Source: Voacanga thouarsii
Lineage: Eukaryota; Streptophyta; Magnoliopsida; Gentianales; Apocynaceae
Length of the DNA: 64,000 bases
Assembly: GCA_026120185.1 (NCBI GenBank)
Contig: JANUWF010002342.1
Location: forward strand, 4,035,001-4,099,000
Direction of reading: 5' to 3'
In this document: in pieces, positions 58,596-64,000 of the stretch
How positions within the stretch are numbered: position 1 is the stretch's first letter
Layout of the letters: each line of letters begins with the position of its first letter
The notes under the pieces: model-generated
Told to the model about the DNA's origin: nothing
Seen by the model: only the letters and a program-made list of their open reading frames with translations
The model's database searches: none
Position numbers and translations under genes: made by a program

Positions 58596-60353
58596 TGTTA
58601 TGCCCTAGAGGCAATCACATGTATTTTGTGTACTATGCATTATTAAATAAAATAAGGTATTCTTTATCTTTCAATTTTATTTTTTTATGCTTTCGTGTAA
58701 AATAACTATTAGATAAAGTCCAAAGTGCATCACTGTGTTAAGGAAATCATGATAGAGATATGATGTGAGATTCCTACTACACTGGATAGTGTCCGTACTT
58801 AAATTATCCCTAGTCGTAGTATTAATGAGATTGTATGTTATTAATACGTTAACACTAGCACGTATTATATTTCCTGATTTGATCAGACAGTGATTTTCAT
58901 ATCCATGAGTATTGTGTTATTCAAAGTTAACACATGGATGCTTGTTACTTGAACAAGTATATTGAATGACCTAGTTATGGGATAATCACATGAATAACTA
59001 TTTAGTGTCAGTGAAAGAATATTATTATAGCAAATGTGCAAGTATCATTAATTTGAGATCTCCAAGGTACTATATTTGTTAAGTGTTGGACTTTGATTCC
59101 AATGTCTGGAGTCTTGACAAGACCGCTCCTAATAGTAGGAGTGAATATCTTATGGCCGCTTGTTATGGGATGGATATCGGGTACAACATAAAACAAATGA
59201 AAGTAGTTGAGAGGATCAATAAAGGATTCACCACTCCTAATAGTAGGAGTGAATATCTTACGGCCACTTGTAGGAATCACTACTCGAGAAGTCCTTGGCC
59301 AATACAATTATATATTGGAAATGGTTCTAATTAATACATATGATGTGTAGTGGATTCCGAGAACAAGTACTAAATACGGGCCAAAATTAATTTATTATTT
59401 TGGAAGGAGTTAGCACTAATTTCATACTCCAAACTGAATGAGATATTGTATGGTGAAAGGGGTTTATTGCACTGTTATTTGCTATTAAAAAGTTCATGTC
59501 AAGCAATTTAACTTTTTGGACTTTTGGGTGGTTGTGATGTGTTGCTAGATACTACTCATGATCTGCTGAATATGGGTTTATTAATTAGACAATTAATAAA
59601 TCAATCCTTATTAGAATTAATAAGTTAATTCTAAAATTATTAAGAATTATTAATCTTAAAGATATTTAGATTAATTCATATTTTGCTACCAATAAACCAG
59701 GAAATCTAATAGATCACACATAATAGAATATTAAGTGCTCAAGATATTATTTGATAACATTACAGTGTTGATTGTGAAAAGAAGAAGTTGTTGTTGTCAA
59801 ATTATAATTAGTTATAATTTGTGGATTATATTATAATTAACAAAAATTTATAATATTAATTGGTAATTAAAGAATCCATATTTGTCATGGATTCTGATTA
59901 CCAAAAATTGATATGGATCTATATGTCATTATATAGATACCATGTATTATGATTTTTTTGAGAATTACAGTAAGTTTTTGGAGGAAAAAAAAAAAAAGAG
60001 AGCTCCTTCGTATTCTTCGTCTGAAAATTCACAGAAAATCTAGCCGCCATAGTTATAGTTTTGCTAGCGCAAAGCTTTGGTGATTCTTGAGCACCATTCT
60101 CGTGTGGACTATATTGGAGGCAATCCTACACTTGGATTGCAGTGCTTTGACAGAACAAAAAAGAAGACGTTCTCTTGGTTTATCTGGATTGCACCTTCAA
60201 ATTGAAGAAAGAAAATTTTGTTTTCATAGAAGCACATTGAAGGTATAATTTCTCTACTGTTTTAATTCCTATTAATGCATAAACGTGATCCCGTTGTGCA
60301 ATTCTCATTTCTTCTACAACCTAACTATGTTTTTGCATGGAGAATTCCTAATA
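58596..60353 (+). mobile_element. Copia LTR (about 1.76 kb) followed by primer-binding site
   Basis: Starts TGTTATGCCCTAGAGGCAAT, a familiar plant copia LTR start, and ends GAGAATTCCTAATA. It is followed directly by GTGGTATCAGAGCC (60354-60367), complementary to initiator-Met tRNA. It is therefore a 5' LTR in plus orientation, but the coding body is missing, cut by the hAT-like end at 61204. It contains a 108-bp internal duplication. Confidence 0.8.
59120..59275 (+). repeat. Two-copy 108-bp-period repeat with hairpins in copia LTR
   Basis: CTCCTAATAGTAGGAG followed by TGAATATCTTA(T/C)GGCC occurs at 59126 and 59234. The 16-bp core is an inverted repeat able to form a hairpin. Confidence 0.8.
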
Positions 60354-61203
60354 GTGGTATCAGAGCCTCTTTTATGCGTTATTGGATTCATTGTAGTCTC
60401 TGTGAAAATTGTTTTACGTGAGCATATCAACTAAAATAGTTTTAGCCCGTTTCTTGAAATTTTTTCAAGAAATTTTAAGTTTTTCTTATGCCTAAAAACC
60501 GTTTCATGTATAAGGGTGAATTATGGAAATTGTTTCTATGAGTATATCTTAAGAAACTCGTTTAAGTTTGGGTCTCTGTTGTGTTCTGAAATTGTTCGGA
60601 TTAAAGGTTGTTTGTGAAAAAAAAAAAATTAATTTTGTGGGCTTTAGTTGCAACGAACATGGCTCCTGTAAAACTTACAGGAGAGGTTTTTTTTATAACA
60701 AGAATTAAGGTGTTAATTCTTGCAAGGAAAAATGGCTTTTCTGGACGTGTTGTATTGTGGAAGAAAAAAAAAACGTTTTGAAGCTATTTTTTTCCTTCTT
60801 TCTATTATCTGAACTTGCGAAGAATTGTTCTTGCAAGGAATTTTTTTTTTTTTTTTTTTGTTCTTTCTATTCTGTTTTCGTTTTACTAAACAGAGGATTA
60901 TTTGGATTGGGTTCATAGAATGAAAAAAATTGGAATGTCTCAGAGAATTGTTCTTTGAAGTTGTTGCAGAAGGTTTTGAAGAAATTTTTCCAAAAATCGT
61001 TCCTGGGGAGGACGAAGAAGAAAAGCAAAAAAAGGAAAAAAAAAATATTTTTGCTCCAAGCTGCGGCTCACTATAAGCTAAGCCGAGGCTTGAGGCACGA
61101 AAAAATCCCAAGCCGCGGCTCACTCGATGATGGCTCCCTTTTTTGCGGCTCGGTGGATTGTATTGTTGCAATCATTGGGAGGCTTATACAAAGCCTCCAC
61201 AGG
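60354..61203 (+). other. Copia primer site and 5' leader (truncated)
   Basis: Primer site at 60354-60367, then untranslated leader. It includes a perfect 9-bp-stem hairpin CTCCTGTAA-AAC-TTACAGGAG at 60663-60683 and GCGGCTC-rich stretches (61063-61150) reminiscent of the GC block in the other copia leader. No gag start is reached. Large open frames on both strands here are low-complexity (K/F runs). Confidence 0.65.
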
Positions 61204-61400
61204 TAGGACTGTTCAAACGGTTATCGGTTCGGTTTTCAATTTTTTAAATCGGTTTAAATCGGTTTTTAAGTTTTTTGGTGTCTAACCGAACCGAACCGGA
61301 CACAGCATAAAACCGGGACAACCGAACCGAACACATTTCGGTTTGGTTCGGTCCGGTCCGATCTATAACCGAAATTAAAATCCTGGCCCATTAAACAAAG
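61204..61400 (+). mobile_element. hAT-like transposon terminus
   Basis: Starts TAGGACTGTTCAAACGG, a common plant hAT terminus, followed by subterminal repeats of CGGTTCGGTT and AACCGAACCG in both orientations up to about 61365. The opposite terminus was not found before 64000, so the element may continue beyond the window or be truncated. No transposase frame is visible. Confidence 0.5.
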
Positions 61401-62668
61401 CCCAACAGACATCACTAAAATCCAATTCCAAAATAAAGTCCAAAATAATAAAATTAGCCCAATAAACATTATCCAATCCAACCAACAATGAGTCCAATAC
61501 CATTACATTTACATTACATAGCCATAAAGAAAAATATGACAACATAACAATGGTTTATTGATTCACATCACTGACATCAGTAGCCACTAGCCAGGCCCCT
61601 CCAATTTTCCTCAATAGCCATCTTGTCCAAATCTCCAAGAAGTCGGAATAGATAATGAAAAAAATCAGTTATCAAAATTAAGGAGGCAACATGCATCATA
61701 AATTTGAGTTTAAATTGGTTGTTTCTAAGATTCTAGGAATGATATTGTCGCTCTACAGGTGTTAAATACTCACCTATGCATAAAAACAGCCCATCAAAGC
61801 CGCAAGAAACACAGCCAACATTCCCCCACATTCCCCCCAACAGCATTCGGAAATCCAGCCAACATTCCCCTCGAGCCTCAACAATCAACACTCAACAACG
61901 ACCACCGCCTACCCATTTTTCTTTCCCTTGATTCCTCTCCCCGTCCGAATACCGAATGTGTATGTTTCGTGTGTGTGTGTTTTTTTTTCTTATATCAGCC
62001 TCTCTTTGAAAACCCTACACAACATATAGCTTTATAGTGGAAGAAAGAGAGAGTTGCAAGTGGTACTACCGCCCACTATCGGGTGCTATAAAATGTGTTT
62101 TACACAGAGACACACATACCAATAGACAAAGAGAGATTGACTAACTCTAATTGTGCTTATGATTCGGATGTTGATGCTAAATTAGCTCTGCAAAATGGCA
62201 TTTTAAGACAACTAAAAACATGTTGCAATAATTAAGAGCAAAAAAACCAAAAACGAACCCTAAAAAGCTTGGTGTACGTAGCCATACGATAACTCACACA
62301 ACCCGAAAGTTACAAGCAATACTACTACAACTATCAACTTCTAGCAACATTTAACATTTAACATCCACCAAATAAGTCCAAGAAACCCCCGAATCTTCCT
62401 ATTCTCCTTCCTATTGCAAGAGTAATCCATCATAAATCCATCCTTCATCACTAAATGTCTTTACATGTAGCTATACTCCCACAATCAACCAAGCAAATAC
62501 ACTACAAAATACAAATAGACTGCAAAAATACTCAATGACTCGCAAATTTCTCAATGACTCCAAATATCCAAACATCCAAACATACTAAAAGAAGACTGCA
62601 AATATGACCAAACATCTAAACATCCACATATTTCTCACTGACTCCACAAACATCCAAACATCATCCAA
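61401..62668. other. AT-rich, no gene recognised
   Basis: Possible interior of the hAT-like element. A minus-strand stretch near 61570-61650 reads LLGDLDKMAIEENWRGLASG and then stops; it could be a coding relic but I cannot assign it. Confidence 0.35.
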
Positions 62669-62793
62669 TATCTTCATCCAAACATTTAGAAATAAGACTA
62701 TTCATCCAAACACCATCCATTATCTTCATCCAAACATTTAGAAATAAGACTATTCATCCAAACACCATCCATTATCTTCATCCAAACATCATC
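62669..62793 (+). repeat. 52-bp minisatellite, about 2.4 copies
   Basis: Units begin TATCTTCATCCAAACAT at 62669, 62721 and 62773. The first two are near-identical, the third is partial. The surroundings (62560-62830) are rich in the shorter CATCCAAACA motif, from which the array may have grown. Confidence 0.85.
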
Positions 62794-64000
62794 CAAACAT
62801 CTAGAAATGAGGACTTCAAGAGGATTTGAAATTCTAGGACTTCAAGAGTTATGATATGAAAATCTAATTCTAGGACTTTCGCTTTTCATTAAAAGAAGGA
62901 TAAAAAAATTAATGAAAAATATATGTATTTTAAAAATATATTTTGACATAGGTCAAATGTTAGCAAAAACCAGACCAAAAGAGTTAAATGAGTTTCTGAA
63001 AACGGGACAAATTATTGAGGACAGGCCAAAAGAGTAAAAAGAGTTTTTGAAAATGGTTCATATAAGTCAAATGGGAAAAAAAAACACCTTAGATTAATAA
63101 AAATATCTCAAGGATTTAACATTCAAAAAGAATTGATAAAGCTCGAAGACAAGATGCAGCTATTTGAAAGTTTAAAAAGTTTAAAAATTACCCACATTTT
63201 TTAGGAACAACACTAAGACGCCCAACTGGACTTCCCAAAGCATATCATGTCATATGGTAATCATGGTTTTCTTCCTTTCTCCAAACCATATGCATATGTA
63301 TACGGTCCAATACTTTCCAATTAACAATCAGTAATCTAAGCCAAAAATGTAATTGTTGTGCATTTGCAACAAAATCAATACCGCCCAATTATGAGTCTTA
63401 GCCAATCGCTCGCCAGCAGCATGTATGCAGAGATGCAACATCAGCCCGAGGCCAAACAAACTGATGTGGCAAGCAAAATTTCTGCAAGAAGCACCCAAAA
63501 CAAATTGATCGATCACTAAATCCCGTAACAAAAATATTAAAATTGGCCCAAAAATTAAAACACCAAGTGATATTTCTCTTTCCCCAAACGCAGAACTCAA
63601 GATTTTCCTCCCAAAACCAAGACTCCCGCAGGAAATTTCACATATTTCCCGCAAAAAGGTAAAAACCCGTGTCCACCGGTAAGATATTCTCCCCAAACAT
63701 TGAAAAAACCGACAAAATTCTTCACAAAAAATTTCGGATCCCTTAATACCAAATAGAATTCATCAAAAATAGAAAAGTATACTCACTTCTAAGGTGCCTC
63801 TCTTTGGGTGGACACTCAACATGATTCGTAGCTTTAACAACCGCCACATCCAAATACTACTCACAAGAATATGAAAACCGCACAAATTTTCATCAAAATC
63901 CCATCAATATTTTCTTCATACTTTAAACATTAATCAAAAACCCACAAACAAAATGCGGAAAAGATGAATTTATAGACAAAATGAACCTTGAAATCGCTAT
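62794..64000. other. Right edge, no confident gene
   Basis: AT-rich. A minus-strand start in good context at 63822 (MLSVHPKRGTLE) runs 12 codons to a GTGAGT donor at 63786, which could be the first coding exon of a gene leaving the window or continuing leftward. No second exon is recognised. The longer minus frame at 63696-63328 shows no family similarity. Confidence 0.3.

Noticed and set aside
60713..61171. 152-codon minus-strand frame
   Set aside because: Low-complexity K/S/F-rich translation of copia leader sequence.
62520..62830. Repeated CATCCAAACA motifs as a CRISPR-like array
   Set aside because: Units are tandem 52-bp direct repeats without unique spacers, in plant nuclear DNA; an ordinary minisatellite.
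63328..63696. 122-codon minus-strand frame
   Set aside because: Hydrophobic composition typical of AT-rich DNA; no recognisable domain and no supporting neighbour.

Overview
Nuclear DNA of a flowering plant, most likely a eudicot. It is AT-rich, carries a seven-intron pentatricopeptide-repeat (PPR) gene, a plant-only KIB1/DUF295 F-box relic and fragments of a plastid dicarboxylate transporter and a plant NEK kinase. The rest is nested plant transposons (Ty1/copia, Ty3/gypsy-like, MULE, hAT, SINE). I saw no prokaryotic operon, CRISPR array, rRNA or tRNA gene.

Layout. 58-330: a short copia LTR just upstream of the PPR gene. 616-7379 (+): the only apparently intact host gene, a plastid-targeted-looking P-class PPR protein of about 576 residues whose start codon appears to be split by an intron; intron 3 holds a SINE with a 15-bp target-site duplication (TSD). 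7809-8698 and 28582-28745 (both -): two halves of one KIB1-like F-box/DUF295 gene, split by a 19.9-kb insertion with a perfect 9-bp TSD (CTAAATTTG).

8699-28581 is that insertion: a MULE with long terminal inverted repeats, a decayed plant-mobile-domain (PMD) gene and a MULE transposase gene. Its transposase is interrupted by a 14.2-kb SIRE-like copia element (12376-26564, TSD ATCGT), one LTR of which was hit by a 3.3-kb hAT element (12733-16011). The nesting gives a relative chronology: F-box gene, then MULE, then copia, then hAT.

28757-29950 is a truncated LTR related to a second copia. 29950-55231 is a patchwork built on a gypsy-like element with 696-bp LTRs: an inverted pair of LTR-gag segments around 31.6-31.9 kb, a structurally complete 9.8-kb copia (32234-42037) inside one of those LTRs, and two inverted copies (42801-46303 and 49261-53615) of a gene-capturing element with roughly 840-bp terminal inverted repeats. 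That element carries pieces of a DiT-family dicarboxylate transporter, a NEK-kinase exon with both splice sites, and at least one unidentified gene. A solo LTR (47257-48702, TSD ACTTG) lies between the copies.

55232-64000 holds a copia gag relic, a 1.76-kb copia LTR with primer-binding site and leader (58596-61203), a hAT-like terminus (61204 onward), a 52-bp minisatellite and otherwise featureless AT-rich DNA. Only the PPR gene is likely to serve the host. All transposon ORFs carry stops or frameshifts.
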